Assembly (NCBI GenBank): GCA_016839765.1
Contig: JAEOTP010000004.1
Coordinates: forward strand, 1-53,092
Direction of reading: 5' to 3'
Source: Promethearchaeota archaeon
GTDB lineage: Archaea; Asgardarchaeota; Lokiarchaeia; Sigyniarchaeales; SOKP01
DNA: 53,092 nucleotides
A program made the translations under genes and the position numbers. Below, piece after piece: positions 34,985 to 44,715 of this stretch (the first letter of the stretch is position 1; each line of letters begins with the position of its first letter). The notes under the pieces are model-generated. The model ran no database searches. It saw nothing but the letters and a program-made list of their open reading frames with translations, and was not told the DNA's origin.

Positions 34985-35884
34985 CTAGAATTTGTCCCTA
35001 TTTTTTAATATATAATCTTTAAGTTCTGAAATAGCGATTTTTATGTCTTTTTTTTCCATAATTTTATCTAGTTCTGAATATTTTGTAGCAAGTGATCGGT
35101 CTATCTTCTGTTCTGGTTTATTAACTCGATTAACTTTTAACTCTTTTTCAAAAATCTCATTGAATACATGCATTAATTGATACTTATTAACGGTGTTATT
35201 AGGAATATAGTGATGGATATAGGATTTATGTACTAATTCGTCATAAATGTTAAATGATATTATTTTTTCACACAGTTGGGCAAATTGAAGAGTAGTTACA
35301 CCGTTCCATATATGATGTTCAAAACCTCCAATTGTTCCTCCATTAGGTTGACTTAAAAACCATTCAAGTAAAAAAGAAGTTTCCTTTTTGAATTCAGGTC
35401 CAATAATAGAACATCTTATTATTAACATTGATCCATCAAAGACTTCACCAAGACTCTTTGACTTACCATATACATCTAAGGGATCATGCGGATCTTCTTC
35501 GCTGTATTTACCTTTTTTTCCAGAATATACACAATCTGTTCCAATTTGAATTATGTTAATATTATGTTTTTTAGCATAGCTGGCTAATTTCCATGGAAAA
35601 TCAGCATTTATTTGGATTGCTCGTTTAACTCCTTCAGGATCATCATCTTTAGAGAAAGGTTTAGTAATTCCTATACAATTAATAATATATTCAATTTCTA
35701 AATCAAGAAATAGTTTATTTTCCAATTGATTAATGTCATTAGCATCAAAAAGATATACATTATCATTTAAAAATTTTGGATTTCTCACAGTACCATATAC
35801 GGTAAAATCAGGATTTTTAGAAAGATAATCAAAAACCACTGAACCTAACATTCCACTTACGCCAAGAACTAAAATCTTTGTCAT
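34985..35884 (-). CDS. dTDP-4-dehydrorhamnose reductase-like SDR (RfbD type)
   Basis: About 299 residues from the ATG at 35884 (MTKILVLGVSGMLGS); a GTG at 35896 is an alternative start. RfbD-type features are the GVSGMLG loop, INCIGIT, QIGTDCVYSGKKGKYSE, DVYGKSKSLGE (Y-x3-K) and IIRCSIIGPE. The family reduces a 4-keto-6-deoxy nucleotide sugar such as dTDP-rhamnose precursor. It follows the epimerase-cupin fusion gene after only 19 bases, so both act in one deoxysugar pathway. No RfbA or RfbB homologue is nearby, so the first steps are encoded elsewhere or the sugar differs. Confidence 0.85.
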   Translation of the reverse strand: MTKILVLGVSGMLGSVVFDYLSKNPDFTVYGTVRNPKFLNDNVYLFDANDINQLENKLFLDLEIEYIINCIGITKPFSKDDDPEGVKRAIQINADFPWKLASYAKKHNINIIQIGTDCVYSGKKGKYSEEDPHDPLDVYGKSKSLGEVFDGSMLIIRCSIIGPEFKKETSFLLEWFLSQPNGGTIGGFEHHIWNGVTTLQFAQLCEKIISFNIYDELVHKSYIHHYIPNNTVNKYQLMHVFNEIFEKELKVNRVNKPEQKIDRSLATKYSELDKIMEKKDIKIAISELKDYILKNRDKF

Positions 35885-35903
35885 CCAAATTCTCACTCTT
35901 TAT

Positions 35904-37292
35904 TTATCGATTTTCTACTTCCCATATTTCTTTTCCCCAGTAATCTGCTGGAAACCGATAATCATCTCCTTTACTTTCTTCAAGAGAACTCGTTGAAAAG
36001 AAAAGAATACGTGTATCTTCTTCTAGTGGCCTAAACCCGTTAGCATATCTAGGGGGGATAAAAATTATTTGTGGATGTCTATCAGATAAAATAAAACGCT
36101 TAACTTCTTGATTTTTTGAGGGAGACTTAAGATCATCTAATTTAACAGCCGCTACAATAGCAGAACCTTTAGTTACATAAACATATTTGGCTTCGTTCAT
36201 ATGTCCGTGAAATGCGCGAGTCGTTGAAGTAGAAAAGTTTTGAACTTGATAAAAGCGTTTAACACCATAAAAATTGAAATCATTAGCAAAATTTAAACTA
36301 CCTCTATCATCAACAGCAATTCCTCCTTCGATCAATTGTAAATCTCTTTTGCCAATAGTTTGTGATATTTTTACTCTTTCAGCTAATTTTAGATTAGAAT
36401 AAATCCCTTTATGAAAATCTTGAACTGTAGGTGAGTTGATTATTTCTTTTACAGCATATTCAATACCATACCTAAATTCAAACCCTGTATTCAATATTTT
36501 ACTACTATCTACCATATAGCTTCTTTTATCTACGATATTTCTATTAATTTGAATCTCGCAATTGGTAATCTCTTTTACAATTTCACCTAATCTCAATAAA
36601 CTTAGATTTTCACCCCTCACGTTATAAATTCCATGTAAGTTGTTTTTAATAACATGGACTATCGCTCGAGAAATATCACGAATGTGTACAAATGGGCGTT
36701 CTTGTTCTCCGCCGAATACAGTTATTTTATTGAAATTTAATGCTCTTGCCGCAAAAGTGTTTACAACTAAATCGTATCGCATTCTTGGACTCAATCCATA
36801 TGCGGTACCCAGCCTCAAGATACAATAATTATCTTCACATATTTCTCTTATTAGGCGTTCTTGAGTATATTTTGTTTGACCATAAAAGTCAATAGGAAAT
36901 CCCTCATCTTCTTCTTTTACAATAACATTTGGTTCGCTTCCATAAATACTACAGGTGCTAATGTGAACTACAAATTTTTTCATTTTCTTACAAATTTCAG
37001 CAACATTTCGTGCACCTATGCAATTTATACCAATAGCTTGATTTGTATCTATTAAGCATGCGGGATCACCCACAATTGCCGCTAGATTTACTATAACATC
37101 ATAATTTTTAACAATTTTCTCAATTTGATCTTTATTGCGTACATCTGCCTCTATAAATGTGTTAGGAGGATGAAGATCTTTATAAAGATGATTATCTAAA
37201 ATATCAACTTCCCATTCCTCTTGTTGTATAACATCATATAATACGCTTCCAATATATCCAAGACCACCTAAGATTAAAATTTTATACGGCAT
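35904..37292 (-). CDS. Fusion of NAD-dependent sugar epimerase and RmlC/FdtA-like cupin
   Basis: 462 residues. Residues 1-300 are an extended SDR with ILGGLGYIGSVLY, NLAAIVGDPA, HISTCSIYG and YGQTKY (Y-x3-K). Residues 325-462 are a cupin of the sugar 3,5-epimerase/isomerase group, with DDRGSLNF, RAFHGHMNEAKYV and IFIPPRYANGF; the His pair in FHGH is typical. These two activities are usually on separate proteins, so the fusion gives an epimerase/dehydratase plus an isomerase in one chain. The RfbD-like gene follows. The predicted pathway is a 6-deoxy or 3,5-epimerised nucleotide sugar. Confidence 0.85.
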   Translation of the reverse strand: MPYKILILGGLGYIGSVLYDVIQQEEWEVDILDNHLYKDLHPPNTFIEADVRNKDQIEKIVKNYDVIVNLAAIVGDPACLIDTNQAIGINCIGARNVAEICKKMKKFVVHISTCSIYGSEPNVIVKEEDEGFPIDFYGQTKYTQERLIREICEDNYCILRLGTAYGLSPRMRYDLVVNTFAARALNFNKITVFGGEQERPFVHIRDISRAIVHVIKNNLHGIYNVRGENLSLLRLGEIVKEITNCEIQINRNIVDKRSYMVDSSKILNTGFEFRYGIEYAVKEIINSPTVQDFHKGIYSNLKLAERVKISQTIGKRDLQLIEGGIAVDDRGSLNFANDFNFYGVKRFYQVQNFSTSTTRAFHGHMNEAKYVYVTKGSAIVAAVKLDDLKSPSKNQEVKRFILSDRHPQIIFIPPRYANGFRPLEEDTRILFFSTSSLEESKGDDYRFPADYWGKEIWEVENR

Positions 37293-37540
37293 AGTTCATT
37301 CTTTGGGTTTTTATTCAATAGGTCATTTGATTTTTATTATTAAAGTAAAATTTAGCTAATAATAAAAATTAATTCAATTTCTAACTTTTTTGAAAGTATT
37401 AGAATGTATTTATTTCAAAATGCCTTTTTTTTCATTAGCTATATAAATTTTATATTTATTGCTAATTTTTTTATATTTAAACATACAATTTTGATTACTT
37501 TTTAAGATTTTAAAATAAATGAATAGTTGAGAGTTATTCA

Positions 37541-38755
37541 ATGAATATTCTTGTTCTCCAAGAAACAGATTGGCTTACTCGGGGACCGCATACACAACAT
37601 CACGTTTTTGAGAGAATATCTAAGAATTCCAATATTAAAATCTCTGTATTAGATTATGATATTGATAAAAAAATGCATTCAAAATCAATTCTCATAAAGA
37701 AACAAATCTTTACTAATATTAATCGAGCCATAGATAATTCAAATGTAAAAATTATTCGAACAGCTCATATTCAAGTTCCATACCTTAGAAGATTTACCTC
37801 ATTAATAACAAATTTTTTTGAAATGGTAAACATATTTAGAAAAAATAGACCTGATGTAATTGTAGGATTTTCTTTAACAAATGGAGTAATTGGATTAATT
37901 TTATCTAAACTTTATAGAATTCCTTATGTATTTTATTATATAGACTTATTACATACATTAATACCAGTTCACTATACTAAGAAAATCGCTTCAATATTTT
38001 CACGATTTTTATTTAAGAATTCAGATAAAGTTATTGTCGTCACGAAATCTCTTCAAAAGTATGTTTTAAATGAAAAAGTTAAGCCAGAAAAGGTTAAAGT
38101 TCTTTTAAATGGAATTTCTCTAGAAAATACAATAGTAAATAAAGAAAAGCTTAACCATTTAAAGCAAAAATATATGATAAGAGACGATGAGTTTGTTTTC
38201 TTTTTTATGGGATATCTATATGAATTTGCTGGATTAAAGGAGATTATTAATTATTACAACCCTGTTGTGAAAAAAGGAAAGCTTAAATTTAAGTTTATAA
38301 TAATTGGAGATGGAGGTATATATAACTCCTTAATTAGATATGTTGAAGAAATAAAAGCAGATTGGGTAATTCTTACTGGTAGAATTCCATTTTTTGATAT
38401 CACAGAATACATTGAATTAGCTGATTTATGTCTAATGAGCTTTGATTTAAATGATATTACAAGAGAAATCACCCCAGTAAAAATTATGGAATATATGGCA
38501 ATGAAAAAACCAGTTTTATCTAATAGTCTTCCTGGGGTACTAATTGAGATTGGAAAGAATAATGGTGTAATTTTTGCTAGAAATCAGTCCGAACTTATAA
38601 AGAAAATTGAATCTTTAAGTGCTAATAAGGATAAATTAAAGCAAATTGGATTAAAAGGTTTTAAATTAATAAAAATGTATTATTTTTGGCCAAAAATTTT
38701 AAATAGTTTTAAAAGAATTCTTTTCGAATTAATTAAAAACAAGAGATCAAATTAA
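37541..38755 (+). CDS. GT4-family glycosyltransferase
   Basis: 404 residues with GT-B fold. The N-terminal domain holds RTAHIQVPYLRRF and NRPDVIVGFS; the C-terminal domain begins KVKVLLNGISLENT and shows FFFMGYLYEFAGLKEII, IIGDGGIYNSLIRY and ELADLCLMSF. The KPVLSNSLPG segment, which normally follows the E-x7-E region, is present. Donor and acceptor are unknown. It is the first of three GT genes in the same direction, followed by a methyltransferase. Confidence 0.85.
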   Translation: MNILVLQETDWLTRGPHTQHHVFERISKNSNIKISVLDYDIDKKMHSKSILIKKQIFTNINRAIDNSNVKIIRTAHIQVPYLRRFTSLITNFFEMVNIFRKNRPDVIVGFSLTNGVIGLILSKLYRIPYVFYYIDLLHTLIPVHYTKKIASIFSRFLFKNSDKVIVVTKSLQKYVLNEKVKPEKVKVLLNGISLENTIVNKEKLNHLKQKYMIRDDEFVFFFMGYLYEFAGLKEIINYYNPVVKKGKLKFKFIIIGDGGIYNSLIRYVEEIKADWVILTGRIPFFDITEYIELADLCLMSFDLNDITREITPVKIMEYMAMKKPVLSNSLPGVLIEIGKNNGVIFARNQSELIKKIESLSANKDKLKQIGLKGFKLIKMYYFWPKILNSFKRILFELIKNKRSN

Positions 38756-38819
38756 ATTATGGATAAGTCTAATTATAAGGAAAAACAAAAGAGAGAAAAT
38801 TTTTGAAAACAGATAAATT

Positions 38820-40025
38820 TTGGAAATATTTCCAAATGGAGATGTAGGTTCTTTGATTAATGTTGCGATGTTAACTCCCTTTTTTACAGGAGAGTTAGGA
38901 GGACCGTTTAATGTAATATCAGAGATCGTTCCATATCTAGAAAAGAAAGATATATCAACAACTATTTTCACAACATCAGCTATTGGAAAATTTAGTAATA
39001 AACGTACTGAGTTCTATGAGCAGAAATCCAATAATTTTAGAATATATCGGTTAGATTCTTTTTTAAAATTTAAAGAATATAGAATTTCATTTAATTTACT
39101 CCCTTTTCTTATCACGCATGAAAAAAAAATTGACATTATTCATTCTCATGCATTAAGAAGTTATCAGGAAGATATAGGTTCAATTTTTTCATTAATGAAA
39201 AAAAAACCAATGGTAATATCGCCTCATGGAGGAATAAGTATCAATTGGGATTATAGTGATAAAGTCCCAAAAATGATCTCAGATAAATCTATTGGATATT
39301 TAAAGAAAAAACTATTAAATGTACATTATATAGCAGTTACCAAAATGGAAATACCTTTAATTAAAAAATATGGTGGCGTTGATGATAATTACATTCATTA
39401 TATCCCTCATGGGGTAAACACTGATATTTTTAAACCGGTAGAATCATATGATTTGAAAAAGAAATTAGGTTTAGAAAATTTTGACGTAATTTTGTATGTG
39501 GGACGTATTGCTAAGGGTAAAGGAGTAGATAAACTTATCAAAATTTTTAATACCGTTCATCAAAAAAATAAAAGAGCTAAATTAGTACTTATTGGAGGGG
39601 ATGCTGGATATCTTCCAGTTGTTAAAATTCTTATTCAAAAATATAATTTATCTAAATATATCTTATATTTAGGTTATATCTCCAAAGAAAATTTACCAAT
39701 TTATTATTCAATGGCTGATTTAGTAGTTTATCCATCAAGACAAGAAATATTCGGACTTGTGCTATGTGAAGCAATGGCTTGTGGCAAGACAGTCATAGGA
39801 TCAAACATTATGGGTCCTAGTGAAATTATTGTTGATGGAAAAACAGGTTTTACCTCCGACTTTAGAGATCTCGATGAAGTAAGTAAAAAGATTCTATATT
39901 TATTAGAAGATAAAAAACTATTAAACCAAATGGGAAGAAATGGTCTTGAGAGAGTTAAAAAGAAATTTACGTGGGAAAAAGCAGCACAATTACATTTTGA
40001 ACTTTATAGGAAGGTATTGCATTAA
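38820..40025 (+). CDS. GT4-family glycosyltransferase
   Basis: Up to 401 residues from TTG at 38820. An inner TTG at 38853, preceded by GGAGATGTAGG, would give INVAMLTPFFTGELGGP at the N-terminus, which fits the family start better. The GT-B core is clear: HSHALRSYQ, PHGGISINWDYS, YIPHGVNTDIF, LYVGRIAKGKGVDKLI, LIGGDAGY and YSMADLVVYPSRQEIFGLVLCEAMACGKTVIG. The E-x7-E segment (EIFGLVLCE) is intact. It is the most canonical GT4 in the window. Confidence 0.88.
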   Translation: MEIFPNGDVGSLINVAMLTPFFTGELGGPFNVISEIVPYLEKKDISTTIFTTSAIGKFSNKRTEFYEQKSNNFRIYRLDSFLKFKEYRISFNLLPFLITHEKKIDIIHSHALRSYQEDIGSIFSLMKKKPMVISPHGGISINWDYSDKVPKMISDKSIGYLKKKLLNVHYIAVTKMEIPLIKKYGGVDDNYIHYIPHGVNTDIFKPVESYDLKKKLGLENFDVILYVGRIAKGKGVDKLIKIFNTVHQKNKRAKLVLIGGDAGYLPVVKILIQKYNLSKYILYLGYISKENLPIYYSMADLVVYPSRQEIFGLVLCEAMACGKTVIGSNIMGPSEIIVDGKTGFTSDFRDLDEVSKKILYLLEDKKLLNQMGRNGLERVKKKFTWEKAAQLHFELYRKVLH

Positions 40026-40103
40026 AAATAAGATTTAATATCAATCATAATCTTATATTATTAAACAAGAATAAGTTTCAAAAAAATTTACTAATTTAAA
40101 ATT

Positions 40104-41333
40104 ATGAATTACAAACCAGGTTTGAAGTTTGTTTGGATTTCTCCATTTGGACCTCTCGTTGAGATTAGAATTAAAGAAATTTCAAAGAGATTAATGACAA
40201 AAGGAATATACCCTATTATATTTACCCATAAACTACAAAGGAAAGAAAAATTGAAACCTAAATCAACAAAAAGAGATCTATTTTATTATCATTTTCGAAA
40301 TCCTTTATTTTTTAACTTCAATATTAAAATCTTTAAATACCTAAGAGAAACAGTTTTGAAAATTGCATTCATTTTTGGTGGAATGCCTTTTTTGTATTCA
40401 GATATTAAATCTTTTTTAAAAAAAAATGATGATGTAAAATTTATTTATGCCACAGGACCTCTTTTTTTCACACATATGCTTGGGTATCTATTAAAGAAAA
40501 GATTTAAGAAAAAGCTTATAGTGGAATATACTGATCCTTGGTATAAAAATCCCTATTCAGCAGAGAGAAGAAATTTTTTTGATAAAGTGCTTGATTATCA
40601 TATTGAAAAAAAAATTTTGCAATCAGCAGATATTATTGTCTCAAATACTGAATTCTTAAATCCGATAATACAAAGAAATTTTCCTTTTATAAAGAATAAA
40701 CCAATATTTGCTATAGAAGATGGATTAAATTTACAAGAATTCGATGAAATACCTCAAAAAGATGAAAATGGTATAATAATTACCTTCGGAGGTAAGATAT
40801 ACGGAAGAAGAAATATATATCCCCTTTTTAAAATTATATCTGATTTAAATAAAGAACATTTTTTTGAAGATATAAAAATATTAGTTAAAATTTATGGAAG
40901 TTATCCAAAAAAGTTATTTGAAAGAATTCTCGATAGTTTGAACATAAAACACTTATTTTATTTAGGGGAATTCCTTTCAAGGTCTCAATTTATAGAAGAA
41001 ATTATGAAATCTGATTTAGCACTTCATATTGGGGAAAATATAGATTATCCAACGATAGCCTTTAAAGTCTGGGAGTACCTTAGTTGTAGAAAAAAAATAC
41101 TATTTTTAAGTCTTGAAAGATCTTATCGTTCAGACTTCATTAAAAAGCATAATTTAGGAGTTGTAATTCCTATAGATAATTTAACCGAAGGGAAGAAAAT
41201 TTTGAAAGATTTACTGTTAAACATAAAGAACAATAGATTTAATACATCAATTGAAAATCATCTTTTAGAAAAATTTACTTGGGAAAATAGGGTTGAAAAA
41301 TTCGTTAAAAATGTAATAAGTCACATAAAATGA
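40104..41333 (+). CDS. GT-B fold glycosyltransferase
   Basis: 409 residues beginning MNYKPGLKFVWISPFGPLVE. The layout is that of GT4 enzymes: a Rossmann N-domain with KFIYATGPLFFTHMLGYLL and LIVEYTDPWYK, then IEDGLNLQEF, ITFGGKIYGRRNI and VKIYGSYPKKLFE. The final segment runs from DLALHIGENIDYPTIAFKVWEYLSCRK. It is more diverged than its neighbours. It is separated from them by 78 and 37 bases and reads the same way, so it is likely in one operon. Confidence 0.78.
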   Translation: MNYKPGLKFVWISPFGPLVEIRIKEISKRLMTKGIYPIIFTHKLQRKEKLKPKSTKRDLFYYHFRNPLFFNFNIKIFKYLRETVLKIAFIFGGMPFLYSDIKSFLKKNDDVKFIYATGPLFFTHMLGYLLKKRFKKKLIVEYTDPWYKNPYSAERRNFFDKVLDYHIEKKILQSADIIVSNTEFLNPIIQRNFPFIKNKPIFAIEDGLNLQEFDEIPQKDENGIIITFGGKIYGRRNIYPLFKIISDLNKEHFFEDIKILVKIYGSYPKKLFERILDSLNIKHLFYLGEFLSRSQFIEEIMKSDLALHIGENIDYPTIAFKVWEYLSCRKKILFLSLERSYRSDFIKKHNLGVVIPIDNLTEGKKILKDLLLNIKNNRFNTSIENHLLEKFTWENRVEKFVKNVISHIK

Positions 41334-41370
41334 TAATTTTGATTTAATCAAAAAAGAGAGAAAAAGCTTC

Positions 41371-42192
41371 ATGCGTATGAGAGTTGATCTTCAAGAATTA
41401 AAAAGTTTCATAATACATCCATTAAGAACAGTAATAAAAATTCTTAAAATTATTGATAATAAATTTAAACTCTCCAAAAGTGCTAAGATTTTAGATAATG
41501 GGGAGAGAATTATTATTAAAGACTGGAATAACGCAAAAATATCTAACAATATCGATCATTTAATACATATTAAAAGATATGAATGGGTAAAGGATCATCT
41601 AAAAGGTTTAAGAGTTCTTGATAATGGTTGTGGTACGGGTTATGGAACTTATTATCTAGCTAAAAATGGGGTAAAAGAAATACTTGGAATTGATATTTCT
41701 AAGAAATCCATAAAATATGCTCAAGATAGATATAACGCAAAAAATCTTCTCTTTAAACAAATGGACTCTCTTTCATTAAATTTGAAAGATAATTACTTTG
41801 ATGCAGTAATCTCTTTTGATGTCATTGAACATATAGATGAAAAACATCAAAAAAAGTTTTTATCTGAAATAGTAAATGTAATTCATAATAAAGGTTTTTT
41901 AATAATTGGAAATCCAAATGCTGCCCTTACAAGAGAAATCAACCCCTATCACAAACACGAATTAAGTCTAAATAAGTTTAAAGATTTATTAAAACTCTTT
42001 TTTGAAAAGATTGATTTATTCGGTCAAAAATTTATAGTAAATGGGAAAAATTTAGGTGAAAAATGGTTTGATTATATTAAAAATGTGAACTATTCAAATA
42101 TTCATATCACTAATAGTGATTCCAATTTATCATTTAATTTATTAGCGATTTGCACTAATCCTGTCAAGAGATTTAATGGAAATTATTTATGA
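41371..42192 (+). CDS. Class I SAM-dependent methyltransferase
   Basis: 273 residues. The SAM-binding motif I is VLDNGCGTGYGTYYLA, motif II is EILGIDISKKSI, and DAVISFDVIEHIDEKHQKKFL is the post-motif segment; FLIIGNPNAALTREINPYHKHEL follows. The gene sits at the end of the glycosyltransferase run, so methylation of a sugar or lipid carrier intermediate is likely. Two close ATGs (41371 and 41377) are both possible starts. Confidence 0.85.
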   Translation: MRMRVDLQELKSFIIHPLRTVIKILKIIDNKFKLSKSAKILDNGERIIIKDWNNAKISNNIDHLIHIKRYEWVKDHLKGLRVLDNGCGTGYGTYYLAKNGVKEILGIDISKKSIKYAQDRYNAKNLLFKQMDSLSLNLKDNYFDAVISFDVIEHIDEKHQKKFLSEIVNVIHNKGFLIIGNPNAALTREINPYHKHELSLNKFKDLLKLFFEKIDLFGQKFIVNGKNLGEKWFDYIKNVNYSNIHITNSDSNLSFNLLAICTNPVKRFNGNYL

Positions 42193-42204
42193 ATTGATAA
42201 AAAA

Positions 42205-43686
42205 TTACTCCTTTTTTTTAAATTCAGAAGTTATTGCTCCATATATATTTTTAATATTAATGGTGCTAAATAAAAACTTAAAATCTTCCTTAGAGAACCC
42301 TTTAAAAATATAGTTTATTAAGAAATATAATAATATATCCAAAAATGCTAATAATGGTACAAAATATATTGAAAAATTCACTAAAGTGTTTACCCATAAA
42401 TGAGTAAAATAAATTCCAAGCATTATAATTAAATTTCTGAATGAACCCCAATAAAATCCTAATCCATATTTCTTATAAATAATCGGTCTATAAATAATTT
42501 GGATTAAGGTCTTAGCCAAAATATACGATAAAACGCCTCCATAAACACCAAAATTAAAAATACTTGGATGAATAAAAAGTATCATGAAAATTATTGAGAG
42601 AGAGTATTCTATTATGGAGAATTTAGCAACAAAACGTACATCTCCTAAAGCTTGTAGTTGAATTATATTACCAATATCAATAGAAAGTGGTATTAAACTA
42701 AGAACAAAAACAAATAAGATTTCCCCTGTTAATCGATAATCTTCTCCAAGAATAATTATAAATACGTCAGTTGCATAAATAGCTGTTAAAAATACTATAG
42801 GTATTATTATTAGATTCAAAATTTTGTGAGTATATTTTATAACTTCAATATTTTCTTTTATTTTTCCTTCAGAAATATTTCTAGAAAAAGTTGAAATCAA
42901 TATACTTGTAATGCTGTTTGTGATAATAAGAAAATATGAATAAAATTGTTTTGCGGTAAAATAATTAGCAACACTATTGATATCAGACCATATATTAATT
43001 AAAAGAACGTCTATATTACTAACAATAAAAAGGAGACTCGAAGTTAAGAAAAAGGGAAGGCTATAATGAAGAAACTTTTTAATAAATTCTTTATTAGGGC
43101 TCTTAAACTTTCTTTTCCTAATAAAAAAAATATTTAATATAAAATAAGCGATATTTGAAATCATTAATATACTAATCAATAACCATATAGTATTTTCATA
43201 ATAAAAAATCATTAAAATTAAAAGAAAATTTCTTGAGAATCCTACCAATATTGAAGATATTGCGTTTTTAAAAACTTCTTTTTTACCCAACAAAATAGTA
43301 TCAAAAAAGCTAGCTCTGAAAGATAAAATTGCAAGAAAAAATATATAAACAACAATAATATCTCCACTATAAACAGGAATTAAGGGTATAAATATTAAAA
43401 CAACACTAACATAGATAAAAAATTGAATTACTCGATATATTAAAAAGGTACCATTACAAAGTGCTTCTTCTTCAGCATTATTGGATTCAGCAAAATATTT
43501 TAAATACGCATATGTAAATCCTAAGTGATTTATTAAACTGAATGTATTAAAAAAGGATAGAATAGCTCCATAATATCCTACTATTTCTATTTCAAAAAAT
43601 ATTCGTATTAAGTAGAAGAATATTAAACTTAATGCTATATTAACTATGTTTCCAACAATTAATAAAAAAATTTTCGTGGAATCCAT
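42205..43686 (-). CDS. Polysaccharide flippase (Wzx/MATE-like, MOP superfamily)
   Basis: 493 residues with about 12-14 hydrophobic segments spread over the full length. The N-terminal loop YYGAILSFFNTFSLINHLGFTYAYLKYFAE is characteristic of PST/Wzx transporters. These move lipid-linked sugar units across the membrane. It is convergent with the methyltransferase gene (12 bases between stops). It fits the glycan island as the export step. Confidence 0.85.
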   Translation of the reverse strand: MDSTKIFLLIVGNIVNIALSLIFFYLIRIFFEIEIVGYYGAILSFFNTFSLINHLGFTYAYLKYFAESNNAEEEALCNGTFLIYRVIQFFIYVSVVLIFIPLIPVYSGDIIVVYIFFLAILSFRASFFDTILLGKKEVFKNAISSILVGFSRNFLLILMIFYYENTIWLLISILMISNIAYFILNIFFIRKRKFKSPNKEFIKKFLHYSLPFFLTSSLLFIVSNIDVLLINIWSDINSVANYFTAKQFYSYFLIITNSITSILISTFSRNISEGKIKENIEVIKYTHKILNLIIIPIVFLTAIYATDVFIIILGEDYRLTGEILFVFVLSLIPLSIDIGNIIQLQALGDVRFVAKFSIIEYSLSIIFMILFIHPSIFNFGVYGGVLSYILAKTLIQIIYRPIIYKKYGLGFYWGSFRNLIIMLGIYFTHLWVNTLVNFSIYFVPLLAFLDILLYFLINYIFKGFSKEDFKFLFSTINIKNIYGAITSEFKKKE

Positions 43687-43925
43687 TAACTTTCAAAAAG
43701 AAAAATTCACTATAAATTTTTTTAAATAATTTGGTTCTCCTCTTTGAATTAAATCTATATTCCCTTAATATATCCTTAATTGAATATAGTTTAGCATTTC
43801 TGTAATATCTAAATTATAATTTATTATTCCGAAAAAAATATAATAAATATATAATTTTCATACCAATCTAGCCTCTGAATGAAAAAAAAAATATTATAAA
43901 GTAAATTAGAAAAAATGTGTAAAAT

Positions 43926-44690
43926 ATGAAGGCTATAATTATTGCAGCTGGACCAAGTACCAGATTACGACCCTTCACAGACTACAAACCTAAATGTCTA
44001 TTAGAAATTGAAGGAAAAACGATTCTTGATCGAACTTTAGATATATTTTATAGCTGTGGGATTAATGATATAGTTATTATTCGTGGATATCAGAAAGAAA
44101 CAATTGATTTACCTAATATTCGGTATTATGATAATAATGATTTTTATAACAATAACATATTAGAATCGCTTTTTTACGCTGAATCAGAGATGGATAATGA
44201 ATTTATATTCACATATTCGGATATTCTTTTTAGTAAAGAAGTTGTTCAAAAACTCCTAGATTCTCCACATGATTTTAGCCTTGTAGTAGATACGGCTTGG
44301 AGAGAACGATACGAGGGGCGTACGAAACATCCTACAGATGAAGCTGAATTAGTTCTTGTAGAGGAGGGTAAGTTAATTCACCTTTCTAAATTTTTCAATC
44401 CTGATGCCGCTTATGGCGAATTTATAGGTCTTGGTAAGATATCTAAGAAAGGAGCTGAAATATTAACTCGTAATTATAATCGCGCTAAATATAATAAAGC
44501 TTGTAAGTTTGCCGGCCGTTTTCATGATGCTATAACGATTGAAAAAGCATATTTAACAGATATGTTTGAAGAACTCATTTTTAGAGGATACTCTATTTAC
44601 TCAGTAGATATCGAAGGAAGGTGGGTCGAATTGGATACAGACCAAGATTATGAATATGCTAAAGAATTAATAAAGGAAGGTAAAATTTGA
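43926..44690 (+). CDS. Sugar/polyol-phosphate nucleotidyltransferase (LicC/PntC-like)
   Basis: 254 residues. The N-terminal MKAIIIAAGPSTRLRPFTDYKPKCLLEI is the nucleotide-binding signature of NTP transferases, with P-S-T-R in place of the common G-T-R. YSDILFSKEVV holds the metal-binding Asp. The C-terminal GRWVELDTDQDYEYAKEL resembles CTP:phosphocholine and phosphonate cytidylyltransferases. It would activate a small phosphorylated compound as a CDP (or UDP) derivative. An OPA organophosphate transporter follows after 25 bases, and a TagB-type polymerase reads toward it. The likely substrate is therefore glycerol phosphate, ribitol phosphate or choline phosphate rather than a hexose phosphate, but this is inference. 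Confidence 0.83.
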   Translation: MKAIIIAAGPSTRLRPFTDYKPKCLLEIEGKTILDRTLDIFYSCGINDIVIIRGYQKETIDLPNIRYYDNNDFYNNNILESLFYAESEMDNEFIFTYSDILFSKEVVQKLLDSPHDFSLVVDTAWRERYEGRTKHPTDEAELVLVEEGKLIHLSKFFNPDAAYGEFIGLGKISKKGAEILTRNYNRAKYNKACKFAGRFHDAITIEKAYLTDMFEELIFRGYSIYSVDIEGRWVELDTDQDYEYAKELIKEGKI

Positions 44691-44715
44691 AATTTTTAAA
44701 AAATGATAAAAAAGT

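Noticed and set aside
34985-37292. Complete dTDP-rhamnose pathway (RfbABCD)
   Set aside because: Only the RfbD-like and RfbC-like parts are seen; the nucleotidyltransferase at 43926 has a LicC/PntC-like C-terminus rather than that of RfbA, and no RfbB was found.
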